Source: Anaerolineae bacterium
GTDB taxonomy: Bacteria > Chloroflexota > Anaerolineae > Aggregatilineales > Phototrophicaceae
Reading direction: 5' to 3'
Assembly (NCBI GenBank): GCA_025454525.1
Contig: JALOOG010000010.1
Coordinates: 1 to 62,980, forward strand
DNA: 62,980 nucleotides
The translations under genes and the position numbers were made by a program. The notes beneath the pieces were generated by a model. That model saw nothing but the letters and a program-made list of their open reading frames with translations. It was not told the origin of the DNA and ran no database searches. Numbering within the stretch: the first letter of the stretch is position 1; the number at the start of each line of letters is the position of its first letter. Below, one piece after another: positions 45,165-53,792 of this stretch.

Positions 45165-46043
45165 GTGATAGATTTTATTCGATTTGGTACCGTTGGCGCA
45201 CCCCAAACTGCCCCTAAAAATGGTGGCACGATAAGCGCAATCGAACACATCAAACAACTTGGACTCGGCCATTTAGAGATCGCTTGGGTGCGTAGTGTGC
45301 GCGTTTCGGATCAAACTTGCGCGGAAATTAAAGCACAACGTGACAAATTAGGCATCAGTCTCAGCATCCACGCCCCTTATTTTATCAATCTCAACAGCCA
45401 AACTACAGAGAAAATGGCTGCGAGTGATGAGCGTTTATTAACGGCTGCCCGGCGCGGGTATCAAGCTGGGGCGCGTGATATTGTCTTTCATCCCGGAAGT
45501 TACCATGGACAACGGGCCGAAATGGTCTATGAACGTGCCAAACAAAAATTATTAGAGATCACCGGAATCTTGCGAGAAGAAGGCGTAGATGTGATCTTAC
45601 GCCCGGAAACGATGGGCAAAGGTGCGATGTTCGGCTCATTAGAGGAAACCGTGCAGCTTAGCGCCGAAGTGCCAGGAGTCCTCCCGTGCGTGGATTGGGC
45701 GCATCTTCATGCCCGCCGTGGGGACGGTTCATTTAATTCCTATGCTGAATTTAGCGCCGCACTGAGTTTGATCAAGGACAAATTGGGGGATTATGGCCTT
45801 AAAAACGCCCATTTTCACATCAGCGGAATCGATTACAATGCCAAAGGAGAGATCGCACATCTCCCGTTAAACGAGGCCGATCTCCGTTATCGTGAATTGT
45901 TACAGGCCTTTGTCGATTATGGCGTGGAAGGGACGGCCGCGATCGAAGCCCCTGAACCTTTTCATACGGCCGATTGTCTGATGTTCCAAGCAACCTACCG
46001 TCGTTTGTCTGGTGTCCAATTAGAGCGAGATTTAGAGGAATAA
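45165..46043 (+). CDS. endonuclease IV-like (Nfo family) TIM-barrel protein
   Basis: The 292-residue protein carries most metal ligands of AP endonuclease IV: HAPYFINL, VFHPGSYHG, LRPETMGK, VDWAHLHAR, HFHISG, GEIAHLPL and IEAPEPF. The GEIAHLPLNEADL form is like archaeal deoxyribonuclease IV proteins. It would cut abasic sites with bound zinc or manganese. The GTG start has an AAGGATAGGTG leader. The stop overlaps the ATG of the next gene by one base. Confidence 0.8.
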   Translation: MIDFIRFGTVGAPQTAPKNGGTISAIEHIKQLGLGHLEIAWVRSVRVSDQTCAEIKAQRDKLGISLSIHAPYFINLNSQTTEKMAASDERLLTAARRGYQAGARDIVFHPGSYHGQRAEMVYERAKQKLLEITGILREEGVDVILRPETMGKGAMFGSLEETVQLSAEVPGVLPCVDWAHLHARRGDGSFNSYAEFSAALSLIKDKLGDYGLKNAHFHISGIDYNAKGEIAHLPLNEADLRYRELLQAFVDYGVEGTAAIEAPEPFHTADCLMFQATYRRLSGVQLERDLEE

Positions 46044-47200
46044 TGCAAAAGTGGTGGTCTTTTATCCTAAGAATATCCGCGCTGTTGTTGTGTATGCAGA
46101 TCGTTTTGATCGCGGGGGCATCTTTGTTAGGTCGCCTACAACCCCGTGAAGGCTGGTTAACTTTTATGTCGCTCACCCCTCCAAACGGTGAACATCAGTT
46201 TTTGCAGGTGGAACGACATGGCTTAGAATGGGCGCAACAAAATTTTCCCACTTGGGCGGAATTTCCGATTAATTTACCGTCGGCCCCTGCTGCCAGTGTT
46301 ACCACCATTACCTCAAGTGGCACAACCACTACGGTAACGATGCTTGATCAACCGACTTGGAATATCTTTGTGATGGATGCTGACCGCCGTTTATCCGCCC
46401 GCCTTACATGGAATCAAAACGCGCATAGTCGTTTTCCGGCATGGTCTCCTGATGGGCGTTATTTGGTCTATCATGAAGGGGGCTTGACTATGAGCGATTA
46501 TGATCTGTTTGTCCGTCGGCTTGATGGACGTGGCTACTATCAATTGACTTATGACGACTTGTTTACCGATCAACCCGATCAAAATCATCTGGGTAATGCG
46601 ATGGCTGCTTGGTCTCCCGACGGTCAACGGATCGGGTTTCATTCCGATGTGATCGGCAATTGGAGTCTGTTCATGATCAATCCAGATGGCACAGATTTAA
46701 CCCAAGTCACCTTTGATAACGGAGAAGAGATCTTCTGGGATTGGTCATGGGATGGCAGTCAGATCGCATTTAGCAAAACGATCAGCGATGACCTCACTAG
46801 TACATGGTTTGTCCATGTGATGAACCCTGATGGAACAGACATCACCCCAATCACTTATTTTGATGATCCTCAACTTTCCCCTAGTACTGGCAGTTATGCC
46901 CAGATCCAAGAAACGCATCCGTCGTGGTCTCCTGATGGGACACGCATCGTCTTTTCATCGAATCGTGAAGGGGGGACAAATCTCTATATCATCGAAGTCT
47001 CTACCGGAGAGATTACCCGCCTCACCGATGATATCCTCATACTCGATTACAATCCGATCTGGATTTCTGAGCATGAGATTCTTTTTATCTCGGATCGGGC
47101 GGGGCTAAGCCAAGTGTTTTTGCTTGAACTAACAAGTGGGGACATTCGTCAACTCACCTATTTTGAGAGTGTGATCGAAGGCCCCGCATGGTTGCGATAA
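46043..47200 (+). CDS. membrane-anchored TolB-like beta-propeller protein
   Basis: The 385-residue protein has an N-terminal membrane anchor (ISALLLCMQIVLIAGASLLG). Repeated PD40/TolB blades follow, such as WSPDGRYLVYHEGG, WSPDGQRIGFHS, WSWDGSQIAFSK and WSPDGTRIVFSSNREG. The propeller is probably outside the membrane and binds a protein or polymer. The ATG at 46043 shares its A with the preceding TAA; the ORF open to 45974 overlaps the previous gene and is not used. Confidence 0.82.
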   Translation: MQKWWSFILRISALLLCMQIVLIAGASLLGRLQPREGWLTFMSLTPPNGEHQFLQVERHGLEWAQQNFPTWAEFPINLPSAPAASVTTITSSGTTTTVTMLDQPTWNIFVMDADRRLSARLTWNQNAHSRFPAWSPDGRYLVYHEGGLTMSDYDLFVRRLDGRGYYQLTYDDLFTDQPDQNHLGNAMAAWSPDGQRIGFHSDVIGNWSLFMINPDGTDLTQVTFDNGEEIFWDWSWDGSQIAFSKTISDDLTSTWFVHVMNPDGTDITPITYFDDPQLSPSTGSYAQIQETHPSWSPDGTRIVFSSNREGGTNLYIIEVSTGEITRLTDDILILDYNPIWISEHEILFISDRAGLSQVFLLELTSGDIRQLTYFESVIEGPAWLR

Positions 47201-47204
47201 GCGC

Positions 47205-48008
47205 TTAAGAGATGCTCATCGGGAGGCGAAGGTAACGCAAACTTTCACGCATATCCGCCACCCGATCCATCTCTAAGACGATCATCGGTGGATGAGTCAG
47301 AGAGCGGATAATCCGTAAGACTTCTTGATAATTCAGCACACCCGCCGGATAATCAAAGCTATGATGTTCATCAATGATGCCGTTATTGTTGTTCATGTGA
47401 CTATGGATCAACCAAGGTTCAAGGATCTGAATCCAATTTAGCAGGGTAAATTGGCTTTCAGAAAACAAGTGCGCGTGTCCTACATCTAAACAAGCACGTA
47501 AATGAGGATGATCGACGGCTTTTAGCAAATTAGCGAGAATCGTTGGATCAAATTCCCACATATTTTCGAGGACGACCGTCACCCCTAATGTTGCCACTTG
47601 ATTGATCAGCCGAGACCAAAACTCAACGTTGCGGCTATGCCAACCTTCACGATAATAGGTGTTATGGAGCGTGCCGATAAAATTTGCGTGTAATACCATC
47701 ACTTGCGCGCCTAATTCGGCGGTGATCGCGGCTGCATGGAGATAACGCTCACGACAAACCGCGTTAATCCGTTCATCGGGGCTACCGGACACCATATCCA
47801 TAAAGGGTCCATGTACGGTAATCGGCCCGCTGACAGTTTGAAGCAATTGCTGATAGTGTGTAAGCGTGCCTTTCCAATCACCATCCAACACATCGGGATA
47901 AGCAAACGCCATGACTTCAATCCCTAATCCATGCTCACTGGCAAGGGTGACGCATTCTTCAACATTGTTACGACTTGCGCTCAATAGCACTTGGTCAGTA
48001 GAAGCCAC
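47205..48008 (-). CDS. sugar phosphate isomerase/epimerase-like TIM barrel
   Basis: The 267-residue member of the xylose isomerase-like/AP endonuclease 2 superfamily shows ITVHGPFMD, VLHANFIG, VVLENMWE (Glu ligand), CLDVGHAHLF and HSHMNNNNG (His ligand). It probably binds a divalent metal and an unknown sugar or related substrate. The GTG has GAGGAA 5 nt upstream. Its end lies 4 bp from the convergent propeller gene. Confidence 0.78.
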   Translation of the reverse strand: MASTDQVLLSASRNNVEECVTLASEHGLGIEVMAFAYPDVLDGDWKGTLTHYQQLLQTVSGPITVHGPFMDMVSGSPDERINAVCRERYLHAAAITAELGAQVMVLHANFIGTLHNTYYREGWHSRNVEFWSRLINQVATLGVTVVLENMWEFDPTILANLLKAVDHPHLRACLDVGHAHLFSESQFTLLNWIQILEPWLIHSHMNNNNGIIDEHHSFDYPAGVLNYQEVLRIIRSLTHPPMIVLEMDRVADMRESLRYLRLPMSIS

Positions 48009-48110
48009 AATAGTTCCTCATTCCCAATGATAGTTAAAGTCATGTTAAATTTTACAACAGTTCTCTAACGAGACATCGCGAGAAGCGGTTATAAAATGGA
48101 TAGAAATCAC

Positions 48111-49259
48111 CTACGAATCCTGACAATCGCGCCCCCAAATCGGTGGAGTATTGCCGGGAGCGGTTTCATCCACCAAAATCACTTCCCCATTTTCTGCATC
48201 TAATACGGTCAATTGATAGCTACTGCGAAAAGCCACCATGGTTCCATCTAAGCTAAAACGTGGATAATCGACATAGATGAGATCATCACGTCCTAAGTAA
48301 GCGGTTGCGTCACTATCGCCATTGCCTACCAACGGCAAGCGCCAGATGCGATTTTCCGGTAGATCACGAAAGTTACGTAACACCGCTAAGATCCCAGCTC
48401 CGTCCGGTGTCCAAGTCAGATCAAGCGCCAAATTCCAAAAAAACGTGAGTTGGGTGGGCAAAGCGTTCGCCTGATTGGCGATCATCCATTGGGTATCATT
48501 GTTCGGACTCGGTGAATACACAAATGCGATCAATTCGCTGTTCGGACTCCACCGGGGCATACTTACGTTTCCAGTGCTAAAGTTAGTCAAGCGGTAACGA
48601 GTTTCGCCGTCCGCGCTCACTATCCAGAGATCCGCTTCTCGTAACATGGGCGCGGGGGGTTGATTATTCGGCGGTTCTTGAGTCGGTTCAGCGGTGGAGT
48701 AAATATCCGCGCCCGCGACTCGCTCCTCATACGACACATATACCAACCATTCCCCGTCCGGTGACCATTGCGGCGTATGCTCATCCCCACTCCGACTATA
48801 AAATGTGGGTTCACCACCCGCAGGATCTACCCATGCAATGTGATATTGCCGTTCATCTTCCCCTTCAAAGCCATCACGGGCAATGCGAAATACGATCTTA
48901 TCGTCCTTCGGTGACCATTGCGGCTCCCAGATCCCCCATTGTTCAGGGGGGAGATCCGAATAAGAGACCAATTCCACCCGATCCCGTCCATCTAAGCGGG
49001 CGGTATAGGCCCGTCCGAGTCCATTTTGGCCCGTCAAAGTAAACAATATACGACATCCATCTGGTGAAAATCCCCAAAGGTGATGCCACGCCTCCCCAAA
49101 ACGGAGTTCACGTCGCAATTCTGTTTGAAGATCATACACGATGATGCGATCATGCGCGGCTGGCACCGTCCCTAGAATGACACCGTGATCGGCGGTAGTT
49201 TGTGCTTGTGTTAGCGATCCTGTGATCCATAAAATTGCCAACACCCAAAAAACACGCAT
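48111..49259 (-). CDS. secreted TolB-like beta-propeller protein
   Basis: The 382-residue protein has a signal peptide (MRVFWVLAILWITGSLTQAQ). PD40-type blades follow (FSPDGCRILFTL, WSPKDDKIVFRI, WSPDGEWLVYVSYEE, WSPNSELIAFVYS, WTPDGAGILAV). Between blades it has a Pro/Gln-rich insertion (EPPNNQPPAPM). It lies upstream of the TIM-barrel gene on the same strand, so this pair mirrors the plus-strand TIM barrel-propeller pair. Function unknown. Confidence 0.82.
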   Translation of the reverse strand: MRVFWVLAILWITGSLTQAQTTADHGVILGTVPAAHDRIIVYDLQTELRRELRFGEAWHHLWGFSPDGCRILFTLTGQNGLGRAYTARLDGRDRVELVSYSDLPPEQWGIWEPQWSPKDDKIVFRIARDGFEGEDERQYHIAWVDPAGGEPTFYSRSGDEHTPQWSPDGEWLVYVSYEERVAGADIYSTAEPTQEPPNNQPPAPMLREADLWIVSADGETRYRLTNFSTGNVSMPRWSPNSELIAFVYSPSPNNDTQWMIANQANALPTQLTFFWNLALDLTWTPDGAGILAVLRNFRDLPENRIWRLPLVGNGDSDATAYLGRDDLIYVDYPRFSLDGTMVAFRSSYQLTVLDAENGEVILVDETAPGNTPPIWGRDCQDS

Positions 49260-49350
49260 TATGATTTTCTCCCATTAGTTAACCTCAATTTAAACGCTAT
49301 ACTTTACAGTTGTGTGAACGACCCTTACTTTCCTTACCTCTATAGGAGTA

Positions 49351-50682
49351 ATGATTGCTATGTTGAAACAATTCGCCCGTTGGCTGTTTCTTAGTTTACT
49401 CTTGCTTGCACCCACCACGTTTGCCCAAACTGAGCCGATTGTGATCGATTTTTACTATCCGACCGCCGTTGAAGGCCCGATCACCGAAGCGATGCAACGT
49501 TACGCCGATGATTTTATGGCTGCTAACCCCGGCATTGTGATCAATCCGATCTACAGCGGCAGTTATACGCAAACTCGCGAAACGATCCTCACCGAGATTA
49601 ACGCCGATGCGGTGATTGTGGACGTGGCAGTGATGTTAGCGACCGACCTGTATAGTTTTATCGAAAATGCGCCGATCGTCCCAGTGCAAGATTTTATCGA
49701 TCCACTCGAAAATGCCGAAGATTACACCGCTGACTTTTTTCCGGCCATGTTAGCCAATTCCCAAGATATGGAAGGCGTGATCTGGTCACTGCCCTTCCAA
49801 CGTAGCACCCCCCTACTGTACTACAATGCGGATCTTTTGCGCGAAGCGGGTTATGAAGAAGCGCCTCAAAACAATGAAGAATTGATCGAAATCGCGCAAG
49901 CGCTCACCACTGAAGATCGTGCGGGTTTCTTACTTCCTGTAGCTGGTGCTTTCCCGATCTGGTTGTATCAAAGTTTCGCCGCAGCGTATGGACAACCGTT
50001 AGTTGATGCTGATCCGACGCAAGTCTATTTCAACACGCCGGAATCTTTAGCCGCGATCGAATTTATGACGAAGATCGGTCTGTCACAAGCGGAGGGTGGT
50101 TTTGGTGTGGGGCCGTTGGGTGGTAGTGCGTGGGGTGATACCCCGGCCGCGTTCACCAGTGGTGCGGCCGCGATGATCTACCACACGAGTGGTAGCCTCA
50201 CCCAGATCCTCAAAGATGCAGAATTTGAAGTCGGTGTCAGTTTCTTACCCTCTGGTCCAGCGGGTGACGATGGTACAGGTTATGGCGCTCCGATGGGCGG
50301 TGGCAACCTCTATCTGTTTAATGATGGGAGTAAATCCGAAGCGGAATTAGCCGCGATGTGGGCGTGGGTGATGTACCTTACATCGCCGGAAGTGCAAGCC
50401 GATTGGGGAGCGTTGAGTGGATATATCGCGGTGCGTCAAAGCGCGTGGGAACTTGATCCGCTAAAAACGTTAACCGAAGAAACCCCGCAATACGCAATTC
50501 CACGCGATCAAATGGCGGTTGCGGTCAAAGAATTTGATGCTTATCGGAGCATCGATATTCAAAACATCATCAACCCCGCCTTAAGCCGAATCCTTTCAAC
50601 TGATGCGCCACTATCAGAAGCACCCGCAATCCTTGAAGAGGCCCAAGCGCAGATCGATGCGCTGTTAGCTGAATACCGTTAA
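49351..50682 (+). CDS. ABC transporter sugar-binding protein (UgpB-like)
   Basis: The 443-residue extracytoplasmic solute receptor has a signal peptide ending near TTFAQ. Family 1 features are IVIDFYYPTAVEGP, VIWSLPFQRSTPLLYYNADLLREAGY, and the C-terminal EVQADWGALSGYIAVRQSA. The fold resembles glycerol-3-phosphate or oligosaccharide receptors; the ligand is unknown. AGGAG lies only 2 nt from the ATG at 49351 and 11 nt from an in-frame ATG at 49360, so either could be the start. The two permease genes follow. Confidence 0.9.
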   Translation: MIAMLKQFARWLFLSLLLLAPTTFAQTEPIVIDFYYPTAVEGPITEAMQRYADDFMAANPGIVINPIYSGSYTQTRETILTEINADAVIVDVAVMLATDLYSFIENAPIVPVQDFIDPLENAEDYTADFFPAMLANSQDMEGVIWSLPFQRSTPLLYYNADLLREAGYEEAPQNNEELIEIAQALTTEDRAGFLLPVAGAFPIWLYQSFAAAYGQPLVDADPTQVYFNTPESLAAIEFMTKIGLSQAEGGFGVGPLGGSAWGDTPAAFTSGAAAMIYHTSGSLTQILKDAEFEVGVSFLPSGPAGDDGTGYGAPMGGGNLYLFNDGSKSEAELAAMWAWVMYLTSPEVQADWGALSGYIAVRQSAWELDPLKTLTEETPQYAIPRDQMAVAVKEFDAYRSIDIQNIINPALSRILSTDAPLSEAPAILEEAQAQIDALLAEYR

Positions 50683-50702
50683 CCTGATCGTTCACTGAAA
50701 CT

Positions 50703-50733
50703 GGCATTGAGGGGAAATTTCTCTCTCAATGCC
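50703..50733 (+). other. intercistronic hairpin between binding protein and permease genes
   Basis: GGCATTGAG pairs with CTCAATGCC and extends inward with G-U pairs to a stem of about 12 bp. It sits 18 bp after the binding-protein stop. Such hairpins can protect the upstream message and lower permease expression. It also covers the in-frame ATG at 50729, supporting 50753 as the permease start. Confidence 0.65.
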
Positions 50734-50752
50734 CCACCTCAAGGATTACACC

Positions 50753-51661
50753 ATGCTGTCGCATCGTTTATGGACACGCCTCACCCCTTATCTCTTGATC
50801 GCCCCAACCCTACTCTTGGTCTTGGTGTTTACGCTCTTACCGGCGACGCGCACCTTGTATGACAGCCTGTATCAACCGGCCCGCCGAGCTATAGAGCCAT
50901 CCGTGTTTATTGGATTGCAAAATTACGCTGATCTCTTTGACCTAACGCATTATTTAGGCGGCCGCTTCTTGCCGATCCTACAAAATACGGTGATCTTTGT
51001 GTTTGTGAGCTTGGTGGTCGCTGTGCCGTTAGCATTAGGGTTCGCGTTACTGCTCAATCGTCAAATTCGGGCTTTAGGATTTTGGCGCTTTAGCCTCATT
51101 TACCCGATGTTACTGCCCTTGATCGGTGCGGCCAGTATTTGGGCGTTCCTCTATTCTGATTCGATCGGCTTGATCAACACCGTGATCCGATCTTTAGGGG
51201 GTCAGGGCCAAAATTGGCTAGGAAATCCGAATCTTGTCTTGGGATCGGTGATTGTGGTGAATATTTGGAAGCAAGCTGGGTATTACAGCCTATTTTATCT
51301 TGCTGGGTTGCAAAATATCTCGCGTGATATTTATGAAGCGGCCGATCTAGACGGTGCAAACGCTGGGCAAAAACTGTTATGGATCACCGTGCCGTTGTTG
51401 CGTCGAACGACCCTGTTTATCGTGGTGATCGCGATCACCTTTGGCTTTCAAACCGTTGAGCAGTTAGCGGCATTAGGCTTAGGCAATCCTGCGGATCGGA
51501 GTAATCTCTTGCTATGGTTTATCTTCCAGAACATCAGCGAACGCCGCAATTGGGGCTATGTGAACGCGATGACCGTGATCCTTGTGAGCATTCTCCTGCT
51601 ATTCACAGTCGCCAATTTTCTGATTTTTGAGCGTCGGGGGGTAGAAGATGAACGGGCGTAG
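50753..51661 (+). CDS. ABC sugar permease, MalF/UgpA-like
   Basis: The 302-residue membrane subunit has six helices (LIAPTLLLVLVFTLLPA first). The EAA loop YEAADLDGANAGQKLLWITVPLL contacts the ATPase. The ATG at 50753 has AGGA 8 nt upstream and lies outside the preceding hairpin. It overlaps the next permease gene by 14 bp. Confidence 0.92.
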   Translation: MLSHRLWTRLTPYLLIAPTLLLVLVFTLLPATRTLYDSLYQPARRAIEPSVFIGLQNYADLFDLTHYLGGRFLPILQNTVIFVFVSLVVAVPLALGFALLLNRQIRALGFWRFSLIYPMLLPLIGAASIWAFLYSDSIGLINTVIRSLGGQGQNWLGNPNLVLGSVIVVNIWKQAGYYSLFYLAGLQNISRDIYEAADLDGANAGQKLLWITVPLLRRTTLFIVVIAITFGFQTVEQLAALGLGNPADRSNLLLWFIFQNISERRNWGYVNAMTVILVSILLLFTVANFLIFERRGVEDERA

Positions 51662-52463
51662 GTTTACAACGGCACTCACTGTAATCTTTGCGGCACTCTG
51701 GTTAGCGCCGTTGTTTTTTAGCATTTTGATGAGTTTTCGCCCGGAAGCTGAACCGATCAGCATTGGTAACATCTTTTTTGGAAGTCAGATCACGTTAGAA
51801 AATTACCAAACGGTGTTGACGATCGCGCCATGGGGATTACATTACCTCAATAGTGTCATTTTTGTGGTCGGGGTGTTGATTGTACAGTTATTCACCGTCA
51901 CCTTAGCCGGATATGCCTTTGCGCGGATGCAATTTCCCGGACGGGATTTTTTATTATTGATTGTGCTATTGCAAATTATGATACCCGCAGCGGTGTTGCT
52001 TGTCCCAAATTTTGCGACAATACGTGATCTTGATCTGTTTAACACGCATTGGGCGCTGATGCTCCCGTATTGGGGATCGGCATTTGGGGTGTTATTGATC
52101 CGTCAAACTTTTCGCGGTATCCCCTATGAGTTAGAAGAAGCGGCACGAATTGACGGCGCAACGTTATTTCAGGTGTTGCGTCATGTCTATATCCCGCTAT
52201 CGATTCCGGCGTATTTGTCATTTGCGTTGGTGTCGATCAGCAGCCATTGGAACGAGTTTTTATGGCCGTTTATCATCACCCGTTCAGATGAAGTACGACC
52301 GTTGACCGTAGCACTCAATCAATTGTATCAAACGTCTGAAACAGGCGCACAATACAGTCAACTTATGGCAGGGACGATCTTGGTAATCGCGCCCTTGGTG
52401 GTGTTATTTGCGCTTTTTCAACGGCGTTTCATCGAGAGTTTCGCCTCTAGTGGCTTGAAATAG
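51648..52463 (+). CDS. ABC sugar permease, MalG/UgpE-like
   Basis: The 271-residue second membrane subunit has six helices and the EAA loop LEEAARIDGATLFQVLRHVYIP. No ATPase gene follows; proC is next. The pair must use an ATPase encoded elsewhere, as MsmK-type shared ATPases do in some bacteria. Confidence 0.92.
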   Translation: MNGRRFTTALTVIFAALWLAPLFFSILMSFRPEAEPISIGNIFFGSQITLENYQTVLTIAPWGLHYLNSVIFVVGVLIVQLFTVTLAGYAFARMQFPGRDFLLLIVLLQIMIPAAVLLVPNFATIRDLDLFNTHWALMLPYWGSAFGVLLIRQTFRGIPYELEEAARIDGATLFQVLRHVYIPLSIPAYLSFALVSISSHWNEFLWPFIITRSDEVRPLTVALNQLYQTSETGAQYSQLMAGTILVIAPLVVLFALFQRRFIESFASSGLK

Positions 52464-52466
52464 GTG

Positions 52467-52486
52467 TATAATCGCCGCTTTATAAT
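52467..52486 (+). promoter_or_regulatory. candidate -10 region for proC
   Basis: Two TATAAT boxes (52467-52472 and 52481-52486) lie between the permease stop and proC. TTGAAA at 52455 is not at a normal spacing from either, so an independent promoter is only possible. Confidence 0.35.
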
Positions 52487-52499
52487 TCAGGAGGAGACC

Positions 52500-53321
52500 A
52501 TGCCACTACAAAACACCACCGTTGCCTTTATTGGCTCTGGGGTGATGGGTGAGGCGATGATCAAGGGGCTGTTAAATCAACAATTGGTGAACAGTCAACA
52601 GATTATCGCCTCGGATCCGCATCCCGAACGCCTGCAACAATTGGAGGCGGCTTATCAGATCAAGACAACGCTTAGCAACAGCGAAGCAGGAATGCAGGCC
52701 GATCTTTTGGTGTTATCGGTCAAGCCACAAGTGTTAGACAAAGTGTTGAGCGAATTACGCGGTCAAGTCACGGCCGCGCCCTTAGTCTTAAGTATTATCG
52801 CGGGCGCACAAATTGAAAGCATTGCGGCTGGTTTGGACAATGCTCGCGTGGTGCGTTCTATGCCCAACACCCCCGGACAGATCGGGCAAGGGATCACGGT
52901 ATGGACTGCATCGGCGGAAGTGGCCCCCGAACAGCGCGCCCAAGCACAGGCCTTATTAGGCGCGTTAGGGGATGAGATGTATGTTGAAGATGAGCGCTAT
53001 CTGGATATGGCGACCGCGCTTAGCGGCACGGGGCCGGCCTATACGTTCATGTTTATGGAGGCGATGATCGATGCGGGTGTTCACATGGGATTTTCGCGGC
53101 GTGATGCGGAGCGTCTGGTGATTCAGACCATGCGTGGATCGGTGGAGTATGCGATCGAGTCGAAATTGCATCCGGCACAATTGCGGAATCAAGTGACGAG
53201 TCCCGGTGGCACATCGGCCGCCGCGATCTATGAGATGGAAAAGGGACGGATTCGCACGGTGATCGCGGATGCGGTGTGGGCCGCTTATCGACGTGCCGAG
53301 GCCTTAGGCAAACCTAAATAA
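52500..53321 (+). CDS. proC: pyrroline-5-carboxylate reductase
   Basis: ProC makes proline from pyrroline-5-carboxylate with NAD(P)H. The 273-residue protein has the Rossmann motif FIGSGVMGEAMIKGL, SVKPQVLD, RSMPNTPGQIGQG, ALSGTGPAYTF and the C-terminal VTSPGGTSAAAIYEMEKG signature. The ATG at 52500 follows a strong CAGGAGGAG. The ORF open to 52464 is not used. Confidence 0.95.
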   Translation: MPLQNTTVAFIGSGVMGEAMIKGLLNQQLVNSQQIIASDPHPERLQQLEAAYQIKTTLSNSEAGMQADLLVLSVKPQVLDKVLSELRGQVTAAPLVLSIIAGAQIESIAAGLDNARVVRSMPNTPGQIGQGITVWTASAEVAPEQRAQAQALLGALGDEMYVEDERYLDMATALSGTGPAYTFMFMEAMIDAGVHMGFSRRDAERLVIQTMRGSVEYAIESKLHPAQLRNQVTSPGGTSAAAIYEMEKGRIRTVIADAVWAAYRRAEALGKPK

Positions 53322-53333
53322 GTGACTTGACAA

Positions 53334-53438
53334 GTAATCTCAGGAAAGTTTCTTGCGTCCAACCCCACCCTAGCCCTCTGCCCATACATGGGGTGGGCTG
53401 ATTCGTCTCCATAAGGTGGGGTATTTTTCTGAGGTTAC
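53334..53438 (+). repeat. MITE-like repeat family 1, copy E (complete)
   Basis: The 105-bp element has terminal inverted repeats GTAATCTCAGGAAA and TTTTTCTGAGGTTAC. It holds the CCCTAGCCCT block, a CCCATACATGGGG palindrome and GGGCTGATTCGTCTCCAT. There is no ORF. Confidence 0.8.
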
Positions 53439-53440
53439 GC

Positions 53441-53558
53441 AGTGGTTTACCTTAGAAATAGTTTAAGAAAGAGATACGCTCAAACGGATCTTTGGAATCA
53501 ACACCACCTCTCGTTCCAATGGCGGCGTGTATTTTAGTTATTTATCGGATGAACCACT
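53441..53558 (+). repeat. MITE-like repeat family 2, copy B
   Basis: The 118-bp element is bounded by AGTGGTTTACC and GGATGAACCACT (terminal inverted repeats). It lies 2 bp after the family 1 copy. The body matches 238-354 in opposite orientation. From 53559 to the atpA promoter there is AT-rich DNA with no gene that I can support. Confidence 0.75.
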
Positions 53559-53678
53559 CAGACCATTTTTTCTCGTTGAAAATCAGGACAAATGTTTTAT
53601 GTTTTCTTGTGTTTTGGGGTCTATCAGCGATCGGTCTTTACAAAATAGCAAGTTGATGAGCGAGTGATTGTGAAAATG

Positions 53679-53707
53679 TGGACATATACAAATGGATCGG
53701 TTAAAAT
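53679..53707 (+). promoter_or_regulatory. sigma-70-type promoter for the atpAGDC operon
   Basis: TGGACA (53679-53684), a 17-bp spacer and TAAAAT (53702-53707) lie upstream of atpA. The expected transcript start near 53714 gives a leader of about 80 nt. Confidence 0.6.
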
Positions 53708-53734
53708 CATCGGTGTTTGAATTGCGGTGAATTC

Positions 53735-53752
53735 CGGTAGCGCAAGCTACCG
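53735..53752 (+). other. leader hairpin with GCAA tetraloop before atpA
   Basis: CGGTAGC-GCAA-GCTACCG is a perfect 7-bp stem with a GNRA loop, followed by TTAAATATT. It lies between the promoter and the atpA ribosome site. It may be a weak terminator/attenuator or a stability element. Confidence 0.65.
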
Positions 53753-53792
53753 TTAAATATTATCCACCTTAAAGTTGAGGAGTCCCAATAGA

